NCBI GenBank assembly: GCA_014529385.2 | Contig: CM043952.1 | Coordinates: forward strand, 153,139,057 to 153,203,056 | DNA: 64,000 nucleotides | Origin: Adiantum capillus-veneris | Taxonomy: Eukaryota > Streptophyta > Polypodiopsida > Polypodiales > Pteridaceae | Reading direction: 5' to 3' | In this document: positions 10,229-19,995 of the stretch, piece by piece | Layout of the letters: each line of letters starts with the position of its first letter | Numbering within the stretch: position 1 is the stretch's first letter | Notes under the pieces: model-generated | Told to the model about the DNA's origin: nothing | The model's input: the letters and a program-made list of their open reading frames with translations, nothing else | Databases searched by the model: none | Program-made: the position numbers and the translations under genes

Positions 10229-11778
10229 ATGGCTTCACGTAAGGATCAATCGACTCCCTCTGCATCTGGAGATGCGGGCAGGGATCACAATGAAGATTCT
10301 GGTAGAGAGTATGGCCCGCCTCGGCCTGCTCAGGCGGAGCAAAGAGAGATGAAGCGTCGTCAATTGATCGGCGATGCAACAAAGATGATGCTCAGTTTTG
10401 CTAAGGATCCGAAATTGGCAAAATATATGAGCGAGACTTCTTTTCAGGAAGTGCATGCGTAGTGGTAGAAAACCACTACACCACCCCTGAAACCCGCTCT
10501 CAAGAAACCTTCTGATCACAAACAGTATTCAGAGAAGGAATTACAAGAGGTGGTTGATGCACGGATTGCTCAGCTTTTTGATGCGCAAAAGAAAGCCAAA
10601 AAGCACGGCAAAAAGCAGAAGAAAAGCACGGACTTCTCGGGATATTTGGGTCATCGGTCGACATTTGACAAGGCAAAGAAACAAAAGAAGCGAGTTCGAT
10701 TAGAAGGAGTACCCAATTCTTCTTCTTCTTCTGACAGTTCTTCTAGCTCTTCAGATTCGAGCGAAGAAGACAGAAAAGGTAAAAAGCGAAGCAAGAAACA
10801 AAGCTTCGGAAAGGGCAAGAAAAAGGCAAAGAAAGCGAATCTCTCTTAGAGACTGAAAGTTCTACTGAGGACTCGTCTACAGACAACTCAGATTCTGATG
10901 ACGGAAACTTTTATGCGAACAAGAAGAATTCTTACAAAGCCAACCAGTATGACTTTCTCGAAGATAAAAGCAAGAAAGTCCGAGAGTTTAAGGAAGGTGG
11001 CCACTCGATCAAGTTTGATACTCTTTCAGGATACTCAGATGCTTCGAAAGCTTTGTCTTTTATACAACAGTTTGACATCGCTTTCGCGGGAGGACGCTAT
11101 TCAGAGCACTCCAAGATTCGGAGAGCTACCTCTTACTTTAAGGGGAATGCTTGTACTTGGTGGTCCACGCTTCTATTAAACAAGACTGCGCCAGTCAAAT
11201 GGCTGAAATTTAAAAAGCTTTTTATTTCTTCTTGGTTGACGCAAGAATATGAACGAGATATACGAGCTGCTTGGAACCATCTTCGGATGACCAAGAAAGA
11301 TACAATCAATGCTTATTGTGAAAGATTCTGGAGCAATTTTCTACCCGCCTCTTCATTCAAGAAGATCTCGTTCAGAGAACAGATTGAGCGGTTCACCTTG
11401 CGTCTACCTACAGAGATCCGAGATCACTGCTTGGAGCAGAAGTCAGCTTCTATTCAGGAGTTGATGAGTCATGCGAAGCGGGGCTTTGCCATTCACTCTT
11501 GCAGTCTGACCTACCCCACAGATGAGAACATGACACAACGAGCCGAACAGACTTTTGGGAATGAAAGTAGAAAGAAAAAGAGCAACCCAGAGAAAAAGGA
11601 TGCACGACCCAAGCTTACTCCTCAGGAGCGAGCTCGATTCATCAAGGAGGGGAAGTGCTTTGGATGCGGGGAACATGGACACTTGTCCGCGAAGTGCCCT
11701 AAAAAGGCACAAAAAGAACAAAATGATAAGGACAACGACAGGCCTGAGAGTTCGAGAGCAGTTGAGGAACGTGGATGA
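10229..11778 (+). pseudogene. Element 3 gag
   Basis: Start ATG at 10229 (MASRKDQSTPS) follows a T-rich leader. An acidic/charged N-terminus leads to a Lys/Ser-rich linker (about 10580-10840), then the gag core (KALSFIQQFDIAFAGGRYS, FKGNACTWWSTLL, KLFISSWLTQEYERDI) and a CX2CX4HX4C zinc knuckle (CFGCGEHGHLSAKC, about 11661-11702). TAG stops at 10460 and 10466 and a one-base shift near 10840 break it. A TGA at 11776 separates it from protease, which continues in the same frame. Confidence 0.9.
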
Positions 11779-12538
11779 AAAGGCAAGATGAAAACAGGAC
11801 TGGTTCCAGATTGTGTGGGTACCGATCCCGACACTATGGACGAGAGTACAAAACTTTACCGAGCTTGGGGCAAAGTGAAAGATCAAGAGGCCCTGATTTT
11901 CTTTGATGGAGGAGCCAAGGCCAACTTCATTTCACCAGAATTGGCGGCGCGGCTCGAGATTAGTCGGATCGGATGGGACCACTTGCGGAGGCAGTTCTAG
12001 CAGCATCCGGCAGGGACGTAGCCATTACACCTGTCATTGGCAAACTTCGGTTGGATTGTCAGGGGTATTTGGGGCATGAGGACTTCTTCATAATGCCTTT
12101 GGAGGGTTGTGATGTTCTCTTAGGGATTCCCTGGTACCACAAGAACAACGCCGTGGTCGATTATCAGGCGAGAAAAGCGACTTTGACTACAGAAAAGGGC
12201 AGAACAATTGTACTTGATATTAAACTGAAGGGCGAATCTGTCCCTATTGTATTGGCTTCGGCCATTTCAAAATTAATGAAATCCAGTTTGTTTGTTTACT
12301 CGATCTTTATGAAAGAATTGAGCGATAAGGATAGGACAAATATGTCTAAACTTGATAAATAACGCCAATATTTTCTCCACTCTCACGCCGATTGCTTCTC
12401 AGAAGGCCTACCAAGAGAGTTACCACCTGCTCGTCCTGAAGATCATACCATTGATCTGATACCTGGAAGCACACTACCGAACCGGCCACCTTATTATGTG
12501 AGCCGAGCATAGAATGAAGAGATTATGAACCAAGTGCA
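11779..12538 (+). pseudogene. Element 3 protease and linker to RT
   Basis: Protease active-site strand LIFFDGGAKANFIS (about 11895-11935): the D-T/S-G triad is altered to D-G-G. A one-base shift near 11975 leads to the second half (VIGKLRLDCQGYLGHEDFF, GCDVLLGIPWYHKNNAVVDY). The linker then reads ...ADCFSEGLPRELPPARPEDH and ends at a TAG at about 12511 in a conserved Ala-Gln-Asn context. At 12541 the frame is broken by the solo-LTR insertion. Confidence 0.85.
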
Positions 12539-13130
12539 AGGCTGTCACAAACGGGAGCGCATAACAATATAAAATATACTCGGATAAATAGAATTTATCA
12601 CTTAATTCTGAAGCCAAAGGATATAGAGAGAAATAAATAGAGAGAGAGAGAGTGAGAAGATCGACACAGTACTGGGACCAGAAGATGGGTTGGCCCCCCC
12701 CCTTAAAGAGAATTCTTTATTAGGGAGAATCTTTTTACAAGCACAAGAACCGGAGAAAACCCCTCTGTTCTAAATCTCTGACTCGATGGGTCGTTCCTTC
12801 CCGTAAGGGGAAATCCGAGAGACAAGCTCTCAATCCTTTTTCCGTCTGTACTCGGAGTTGAGACTCCGCAGACAATTTCCGAATTCCGTTTCCGGAATTC
12901 CCAAGCGTAGGCCAAAGCCTTCTCGCTTCTCCTTCGCGATGAAGTACCTGCAAACACACACGCAAACACACGACAACAATTCGTACGGCGAATCCACAAT
13001 AGATACCTGTCGCTCTTGCGCGGGAAAAGTGACTTCCATGCTTCGTAGTCTCGCGATCTCTTGCATCTTCTGGCGGGAGAGTCTTCTCTTGCTTGCGCTG
13101 GCAACCCCTTTTCAGTGAGGGCATGTGGTG

Positions 13131-13138
13131 CTTTTATA
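13131..13138 (-). promoter_or_regulatory. TATA box of the solo LTR
   Basis: TATAAAAG on the minus strand (rc of cttttata). Repeats that look like upstream activator sites lie 490-730 bases upstream on the same strand. Confidence 0.55.
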
Positions 13139-13298
13139 GCTCCTTGACCACGGCACAAATAGCTGCTCGCATAGAGATCGCGGCTTTTTTTTTTTTTTTT
13201 TTTTTCAATTTTTTTTTCGTTTTTTTTTTTCTTTCTGTTCTACCCGAAATAGGGAGAGAGAATTCGCTGGCTGGTTTTGTTGTTTTATTTTCTAAGTG

Positions 13299-13324
13299 GC
13301 TGCCCACTTATTAAGTGGGCGGCC
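13299..13324. repeat. Perfect palindrome GCCCACTTATTAAGTGGGC
   Basis: Nine-base arms around a single T in the solo LTR (about 13302-13320). Could form a cruciform or serve as a dimeric binding site; function unknown. Confidence 0.6.
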
Positions 13325-13626
13325 AGCATATTTTAAAATTGGTCTGAACCTGCCCAAAAACTCAATAAAACCTTATAAGTTAAAAACAATGCTTTCACAG
13401 CACTTCCCAGGCGTCCCCGGATGCAACCACATGCACGAATGCAATGCAAACATAGATTCCTCGCAGGAAAGCGTCTGCTCTTCTCGGAAAACTCGTTAAA
13501 ATTTTTTGCTTTTTAAGAAAAGCTTCTCAGAACCCATCTTTATTCTTGTGCTTACGTCTTTACGCGTATTCCTCTTTCCAGTTCAGATTTTCTCTCGACT
13601 ATGGATATCCCCTTTCCGATGCACCC

Positions 13627-13885
13627 GTCACCCACCTTGTGACGCATCAGGAATACCCATCACCTAGTCCTTTCCTACCGAACTTACGGTACAATCCCCT
13701 TCACGATGCTCTATGTCACCCATCCTATGACGCATCAGAGATGTCTGTTCCCGGATGGTTGGATACTTCTTAGTGATCCTGTCACCCATCCGTTGTGACG
13801 CATCAGAAGTACCCGTTCCTGGTGGCCTTACAGATATTCCCTTTCACAGTGCTTCTGTCATTACTTTGAATGACGCACTAGGGAT
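13627..13885. repeat. Four irregular repeats GTCACCCA...TGACGCATCAG
   Basis: Copies start at 13627, 13715, 13781 and 13857. Each pairs a GTCA(C) word with a TGACG word as an inverted pair. TGACG is the core of plant as-1/TGA bZIP sites. They lie upstream of the minus-strand TATA box, where LTR enhancers are expected. Confidence 0.65.
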
Positions 13886-14051
13886 ACTCTGTACTCGGAT
13901 GTCTCTAGTGAGAAAAACCCTCTCACTTAAAATTCCAATAATTCATTTAGAATTATTTTCTTGGTGTTCCAAGCAAGAAAACCCTCTCACTTATAAATCC
14001 AATAATTCATTTAGAATTATTTTCCTGTCAGATAAAGCCAATTTAGCAACA

Positions 14052-14880
14052 AAGACCTCTTGGAAAAGGGTCTTGTCCAGCCTAGTACTTCACCGTATTG
14101 CTCTCCAGTGTTGTTGGTTTTGAAGAAAGATGGATCTTGGAGAATGTGCATCGATTATAAAGCTCTCAACAAAATCACCATCAAGAACAGATTTCCGATT
14201 CCTAGGATCGATGATATACTCGATAGGTTACAGGGATCTTCGTGCTTTAGCAGGATTGACCTGAAGAGTGGATATCATCAGATCCGAATCGCGCCAGGAG
14301 ACGTCTACAAGACAGCCTTTCGGACGACTTTTGGGTTATTTGAGTTTTGGGTGATGCCTTTTGGCTTAACCAATGCTCCTGCGACATTTAACCGGATGAT
14401 GGACAAGATTTTTCGAGAGTACAGGCTATTTGTTGGCACTTTCTTTGACGACATCATTGTTTTCTCCAAGAATGAGGCAGAACACAGAGATCATGTGCTT
14501 CAGGTCTTTTAGGCATTACGAGATCACAAGTTAGTGATTAATGCAAAGAAAAGTGAATTTTTTCCTACCAGAGATACACTTATTGGGACACATTGTCTCA
14601 GCAGCTGGAGTGCAAATGGACCCGGCCAAGATAGAGACTATATGTGATTGGCCCGATTTGAAGAATGTCCATGAAGTGAGAAGCTTCTTGGGACTGTGTT
14701 CGTACTACAAGCGGTTCATACCTAAGTTTGCAGAGGTTGCTTCCCCTTTGCATTTCTTGACACAGAAAGGAGTCCCTTTCTCGTGGGGATCCACAGAGGT
14801 GACTGCCTTTTGGACATTGAAAGAGAAATTGACTACGGGACCAGTTTTGACTTTGTCGGACTTGCAGAAGTCATTTTAAG
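14052..14880 (+). pseudogene. Element 3 reverse transcriptase
   Basis: Resumes after the solo LTR. Conserved blocks in order: [75 protein letters not shown], catalytic FFDDIIVFS, then KKSEFFLPEIHLLGHI. A TAG at 14510-14512 replaces Gln in the VFQALR context, an extra T in a T run near 14565 shifts the frame, and a TAA at 14877 interrupts the RT-RNase H junction. The catalytic Asp pair is intact. Confidence 0.9.
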
Positions 14881-15425
14881 TATATTGTGATGCTTGTGGT
14901 CGTAGTCGGGGTGCAGTCTTGATGCAAGAAGGCCATGTCATTGCTTACGAGAGCCGATTGTTCTCTAGGCCGGAGATGACAGCACAGATATATGAGAAAG
15001 AGCTTTTGGCAGTTATCCATGCTCTTACTCAGTGGCGGCATTACCTACTCGGAGCGGATTTTACTGTCTTTACAGACCATCAGAGTTTGCGCTACTTGTC
15101 ACAGAAGCAGCTTTCAGAAAAGCAGATGCGGTGGGCGAACATCTTGTCACAGTTTCACTTCTAGATTGTCCATGTGCAGAGACAGAAGAATGTGGTGGTA
15201 GATGCTTTGTCTCGGAAGCTGTTGGTTCTGGCTATTTCCGCGATACATTATAGGAGCTTCGAGGATATGGTCGATCAGTATGCCACAGATACAGATTTTG
15301 CAGATATTTTCACACGGATACAGGATGGGGAGACAGTAGCTGGATACTCCCTTCGGGAAGGCTACTTGATGAGAAAGACTATGTTGTGCGTTACACAGCC
15401 GTTAAGGGAAAAGGTTATGACTTAA
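14881..15425 (+). pseudogene. Element 3 RNase H
   Basis: VYCDACGRSRGAVLMQEG, YEKELLAVIHALTQWRHYL, FTVFTDHQSLRYLSQ, then (after TAG at 15162-15164, Gln in the same place in element 2) IVHVQRQKNVVVDALSRK. Same frame as the RT tail. Ends at TAA 15423. Confidence 0.9.
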
Positions 15426-16410
15426 TGCCACTGTCCACCTTTTACGGGTCACCGCGGCATTGCTACCACCATGAAGGGGGTAGAGAGATACTTCTTTTGG
15501 CCGAGACTCAAAAAGGATGTGGAAGAGTTTGTGCGCAGTTGCTTAGTATGTCAGAAGGTCAAGTTTGACAGGCATAAGGCACAGGGACTGTTACAACCTT
15601 TACCCATACCACCCCCCCTTGGGAAAGTATTGCGATGGATTTGATTTTTGATCTCCCGAGAACACAGAGTGGTCACGATGGCATCTGGACTGTTATTGAT
15701 AGATTTAGCAAACAGCCTCATTTCATTCCAGTGAAGAAAACAGTCAAGCCGGATCACTTAGCGAGACTGTTTGTGGCCCAGATCTTCAGATTACATGGCA
15801 TGCCTGAGACGATTGTCTTCGACAGAAACCCAGACTTACGAGTTTGTTTTGGAAGGCAATTTGGGAGAACATTGGCACGCGGTTGTAGTTCTCGTCATCG
15901 TTCTACCCGCAGACTGTTGGGCAATCTGAGATTGTAAATTCAGTGGTTCTAGATTTATTGAAGTCTTATATCTCTGATCAGAAGACTCAATGGGAAAAGT
16001 ACTTACCTTTGGTGGAATTTGCCTACAATAACACGATACACTCTTCGACGGGGAAGGCGCCATTTGAGATTGTTGAAGGTGCTGCGAAGGTTCCACCCTT
16101 CCTAAGCACGAAAGATAAGATCTTTGAAGCGGATGAATATAAGCGAGATTTGGATACGGCTTTGGCCAAGGTTCGCGAGACTTTGCAGAAGTCTCAAGAA
16201 CGACAGAAAAAGGCAGCGGATAGCCATCGTCGCGACTTGAAATTGAAGGAGGATGATTGGGTGCTCTTACGTTTTGAGAAGGCACGCCTAAGAAAGAAAA
16301 AGCGAAAGGAGAGGCTTTTCCCAAAGCTTAGTATGCGATACTACGGACCTTTCCAGATCATTGAAAAGATAAATGATGTCTCCTTCCGATTGAAACTGCC
16401 AGATACTTGA
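15426..16410 (+). pseudogene. Element 3 integrase
   Basis: HHCC finger (GHRGIATTMKGVERYFFWP ... CLVCQKVKFDRH). A C-run shift near 15610 precedes the core: first Asp in SIAMDLIFDLP, then GIWTVIDRFSKQPHFIPVKK, second Asp region IVFDRNPD. A shift near 15835 and a TAG near 15886 (Gln expected before FSS) precede the Glu region FYPQTVGQSEIVN, where the usual Asp of TDGQ is Val. The C-terminal domain (DWVLLRFEKARL, MRYYGPFQIIEKINDV) is open to 16410, where a missing G shifts the frame. Confidence 0.9.
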
Positions 16411-16658
16411 GGATTCACAATGCATTCCATGTGAGTCTCTTGAAATATTTTAAGGGTGATGTGTCTGATGATGGGGAGCCTGATGAGCAACCCAAAGTGG
16501 AAGAAAACGAGGAGATCCTTGTTCCTGAACAGATTTTGGCCCATAAGGATACGAAGACTAAAGGTAAAGTCCGAAGGCGGTTCTTGGTTAAGTTCAAGAA
16601 CTATCCTACATTGGATGCGGAGTGGATAGAGGAGGAGGACCTAGCAGATACTTTTTAG
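16407..16658 (+). pseudogene. Element 3 chromodomain
   Basis: After the one-base loss at about 16407 the frame reads RIHNAFHVSLLKYFKGDV and then a chromodomain: EEILVPEQILAHKDTK, RRRFLVKFKNYPTLDAEWIE. Ends with the natural-looking TAG at 16656. Marks the element as a chromovirus. Confidence 0.85.
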
Positions 16659-17294
16659 ATTGTGAAACTTTATCTCGATGCTTTTGGTTTAGCATAGTCT
16701 ATTCCAAACGGAACCGAGAATTCAGCTTGGCCGGAGATCTGGTGTAGTGGGATGCACAAGAGGGGAGTCGCTTCGCTCTTTTGTCAACAGATGCCTTGAT
16801 TTAGATACTAGAGTCACTGATGTCTCTTTGAGCTTCAGGGATACTGAAAGTTGACAGTATTCTGCTGTATGACTTTAATGAAATGGAATTCTTGATTATG
16901 ATACTGATTTGTTCATGACTTCTCTTAAGTGCAGGAACTGATAGACCAAATGACTGCAGCATTTTGGTCTGATTGATCTCGAATAGACATGGTTGCAATA
17001 GGGGTTAGTCAATCGGACATCGATGAGGTCCTGATTGGACCTAGATGTGATTGCTAGCTACATTGCCGATAAATCATGGTCTAAGATCCGAATGAATGTT
17101 GAATGTCATGTGACGTCCTGTGATGTCTAGTGATGTCCTGTGATGTCGTGTGATGTGACTGTTGATTTGGTACATGTGCTAGATGTGTGTCCCTAGTACG
17201 TACTAACAGTCAGTGTCTGCTAAGACGGTTTATGGCTTCTGTCGGTTTTGCAGGCGTAATCGTGGTCGATTACAATGCTTTCAAGAGGGGGGTA
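16659..17294 (+). other. Element 3 region between pol and 3' LTR
   Basis: Non-coding. It holds a 10-bp repeat tract around TGATGTCCTG (17101-17160) and ends in the polypurine tract TTTCAAGAGGGGGGTA just before the 3' LTR (about 17279-17294), the expected plus-strand primer. Confidence 0.75.
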
Positions 17295-17943
17295 TGTCAC
17301 AATGTGATGACGTGGCTACCGGCAGCAGAAACCCTAATTTCTGCCAGAAACCCTAATTTCTGCCAGAAACCCTAAAAATCCTGCAAACCCTAATTTCTGC
17401 TAGAAAACCTAATTTTCAGAAACCCTAATTTCTGGAAACCCTAACCCTAACTGCTGGCTGAAAACCGAGAAATGCCACGTGGCAGTAGGTACGGATTTCC
17501 GGGATTTGCGGAAATAAAAAGCATCTGCAAGGGCGACGCAAATTTGCTTTTTCTCTATGCTTGGCAAGAGAGAGAGAGAAGGATTATTTGCTTTATTTTG
17601 TTTGCTCTCTTGAGAGAGAGAGAAAGATTGCTTTTGATTTCAAGCTTTTGAGACTCTGCTTTTGGGCATCCCTTGTAACATTTAAATACGCGGATTAGGG
17701 CTCACTTCTCGTGCATCTGGACGCAGAGTCTGAGAGTGAAACCCTAACCGCTCTCTTGTACTTTGACATTGATTTAATACATAAAGAAATACCGCAAGGG
17801 GTGCCAGTCTTTGGGGCCAATATCTCTAGGCACGGAACTCCGCTGGGCCAGTGCAAATCTATTGTGATCTGTGAATTGTTTTGAAGTGGTTATTTGGTGC
17901 TGTCGCGATTGATTCTTGACTTGGAGTGTCCAAGTCTGTTACA
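17295..17943 (+). repeat. 3' LTR of element 3
   Basis: 649 bp, TGTCACAATG ... GTCTGTTACA, followed by the TGCCC duplication. Same CCCTAA-rich block (17325-17450) and TTTAAATA box (17681-17688) as the 5' copy. Confidence 0.95.
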
Positions 17944-19995
17944 TGCCCAGTTGACTTTGCAGCAGAGTTCTAAAATGTTCCCCTTGTAATGCATTCCGGA
18001 GGTAATGACGCGAACATATTTCATGGCCCAAAATAGCAGTTCCCTAATTTTTAGGAGATGCTTCCGTTGGGCTCTCACCGGTCTTCTGACCATCTATCCC
18101 CATTGGGACCGCATCCAAAATTGCAATGTGGCCCAACTGTCGGGTACTTTCCTTTGGAGATTCCACCTTGGCTTTGTGCCTTTATTGAGTTCACTTCCTA
18201 GTATCCACCAACTTGCTAAGTGCGACGGGGGGACCTACATGATATTGAATTGAGCCTAGACTTCCTCTTACTATACGAATTCGAGTGCTGACCAACTTCC
18301 CGTCTACGGGTGAAACTACCGTTCACGTTGGCCATACAATGTCTGACCATTTGCAACTTCAAAAAGAGGGTCTCAAAAATAAAACAAAAATCATTGGAAA
18401 GAAATCAACAACTAAGGTTAGCAGTTGCCGCGTCCTCGTGACATAGTTAACAGTTGCCACGTCCTTGTGACATCAGGGGTGCTATTAGAGCAGATGGGTT
18501 CAGTGGATTGCAACCTTGTGGATGACTGTGAAGAAGCGCGTGGTTCTTCAGCAATTGTAAACTGTGACCTCGGTCTTATGGAATAAAGAAGTACTTCCAG
18601 GGGGGCCTAGTCGAGGGGTAGTCGAGGGGCCGATGCTTTTGGGAGTGGCCACTTTGTGTCTCTTGTCTACTGTGTTGTGTTCTCTATCAAGTTCAAGTGT
18701 TTGCTGTTTCGATTGAGTTCGGCGTTGTTGCAATGTTTCTACCGCCTTGTCAAGGTGTTTCGCCGGTTACACGTCTGCTAGAGGCTGAACTCAGCTTAGA
18801 AAGGTACCTCCTGCAAGAGATACAAAACACTCAACTGAGAATAATATGTGACAAGAGGAGCTCAACATGACAAAGCACCATGCATTAACTCACAGAACGA
18901 AGTCAACTGTCAAAAACATAAACCTGCCAAGGAGATAAAATCACCCGTCACACTACAAAAAGTCCACGCATGAGAAAGCTATTACCCGTAAGGAAGGTAA
19001 TCCCCTCATCAAAGAGAACCTAATTCAAGTCATCAAAAAGAAAATAGTTTGATGTAAAAATGGTTTTTCGTTGAGGATGAGAACTTCCATGCAGACTTCA
19101 ATAATTTGGGACCTTAAAATTGGCTTTTATGTCGTCTAACTATACTCATGATATCATTGTGATGAGCCAATTAAGTGAGTAGTAGAGATGTACCCAAAAA
19201 TTTTATGGCAGAATGAAAAATGGCTTGTTATAAGCTGTAGAGACACGGCTATCCCATTCTAGCTCAAGAGACATTGCTCTAGACCATTTCTGGTAAAAGC
19301 ATCAATCTGAAAGGCACCCACCTGTTTGAAGCGATCTCTTTGAAATTTTACTTGATGGCCAAATTCAATCCAAAGCATCTGAGCGGGCTTGCTATAGGCT
19401 TGAGGGATCACTAGTCACCCCACTCTGCTAGAAGCTGCACTTGGAAGGAAGATGTTAGAAGGCATGTAACTTCGGGCAAAATTTTTCTTGAAAGCTTGCC
19501 AAGGCCTTGGAGTGTGCGGCTTGGTAGCTACAGACATCATGGGCAAATTTTTTTTGCCAAGTCCTTGGAGTGTGGTGCTTGGTAGCTATAGACATCATGG
19601 GCATGTAACTTCTAGCAAAAATTTTCTTGAAAGCTTGCCAAGTCCTTGGAGTGTGCGGCTTGGTTGTGCTCTAGGTTGCTTGGGCATATCAAAATGCACG
19701 GCTATCCCTCTTCTTGTTCAAGAGACAATAGCATGCTTGAAGAGAGTGAAAGGCATCACTCTTTGTAGGAAGACAACTGATTTGAAGGCCGAGCTCTTTG
19801 GAGAGGCTGATAGATTTACTTATTTAATTTTTTATTTAAAAACTGAGACTCTTTGTGCAAAGGTTTAATTTATGATTGTCTCGGTAAAGAAATGCCTTGC
19901 TTATGTGAGAAATGTCCATGTTAGGTTTTAATTGCTCTAAATTGAAGCCGTACAAAAAATACTGCTGCTTACATAGGGATTGCTATGTATACCAG
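17944..19995. other. Probable ARPC4 intron 1 sequence; no gene recognised
   Basis: Between element 3 and the first recognised ARPC4 exon. It contains a 29-bp tandem pair (GTTAGCAGTTGCCGCGTCC..., 18418-18476) and a degenerate duplication (CTTGCCAAG(T/G)CCTTGGAGTG(T)G in three copies near 19494, 19556 and 19635) that keeps a frame open by chance at 19488-19868. CACGGCTATCCC...CAAGAGACA recurs at 19245 and 19698. I see no ARPC4 start exon here. Confidence 0.55.

Larger units (their letters stand above)
12543..14051 (-). repeat. Solo LTR of another family nested in element 3
   Basis: It interrupts RT between the codons for ...NQVQ and ...LLEKG. It begins TGTCACAAAC and ends AGCAACA (TG...CA), flanked by an imperfect duplication (AAGC left, AAGAC right, ancestral CAAGACCTC). 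No internal domain is present, so it is a solo LTR of about 1.5 kb. Its apparent promoter is on the minus strand: TATAAAAG at 13138-13131, with long T runs (13184-13231) and four TGACG-containing repeats upstream. A 60-bp direct repeat lies near its right end (13916-13963 / 13979-14026). ORFs inside it look meaningless. Confidence 0.8.
9514..17943 (+). mobile_element. Element 3: Ty3/gypsy chromovirus-type LTR retrotransposon with a nested solo LTR
   Basis: Complete at both ends: LTRs 9514-10156 and 17295-17943, TGCCC target duplication, exact initiator-Met primer site (10158-10169) and a purine tract before the 3' LTR. Internal order is gag, CCHC, protease, [solo LTR insertion 12543-14051], RT, RNase H, integrase, chromodomain. 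At least six in-frame stops and several one-base shifts make it non-functional. Most stops are TAG at conserved Gln positions. Confidence 0.95.

Noticed and set aside
12703-13158. Overlapping 129- and 151-codon minus frames in the solo LTR
   Set aside because: They overlap in different frames, have no recognised motif, and cross the LTR promoter and leader region; frames of this size are expected in GC-rich LTR DNA.
13627-13885. Repeats with spacers as a CRISPR array
   Set aside because: Only four imperfect copies with uneven spacing (88, 66, 76) inside a plant LTR; not a prokaryotic context.
12543-14051. The insertion in element 3 RT as an intron
   Set aside because: It has TG...CA ends, a near target duplication and an LTR-type promoter, and no splice signals at the borders.
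19488-19868. 126-codon plus frame as a host gene
   Set aside because: Its first two thirds are three copies of one degenerate nucleotide repeat, which keeps the frame open artificially. No domain seen.
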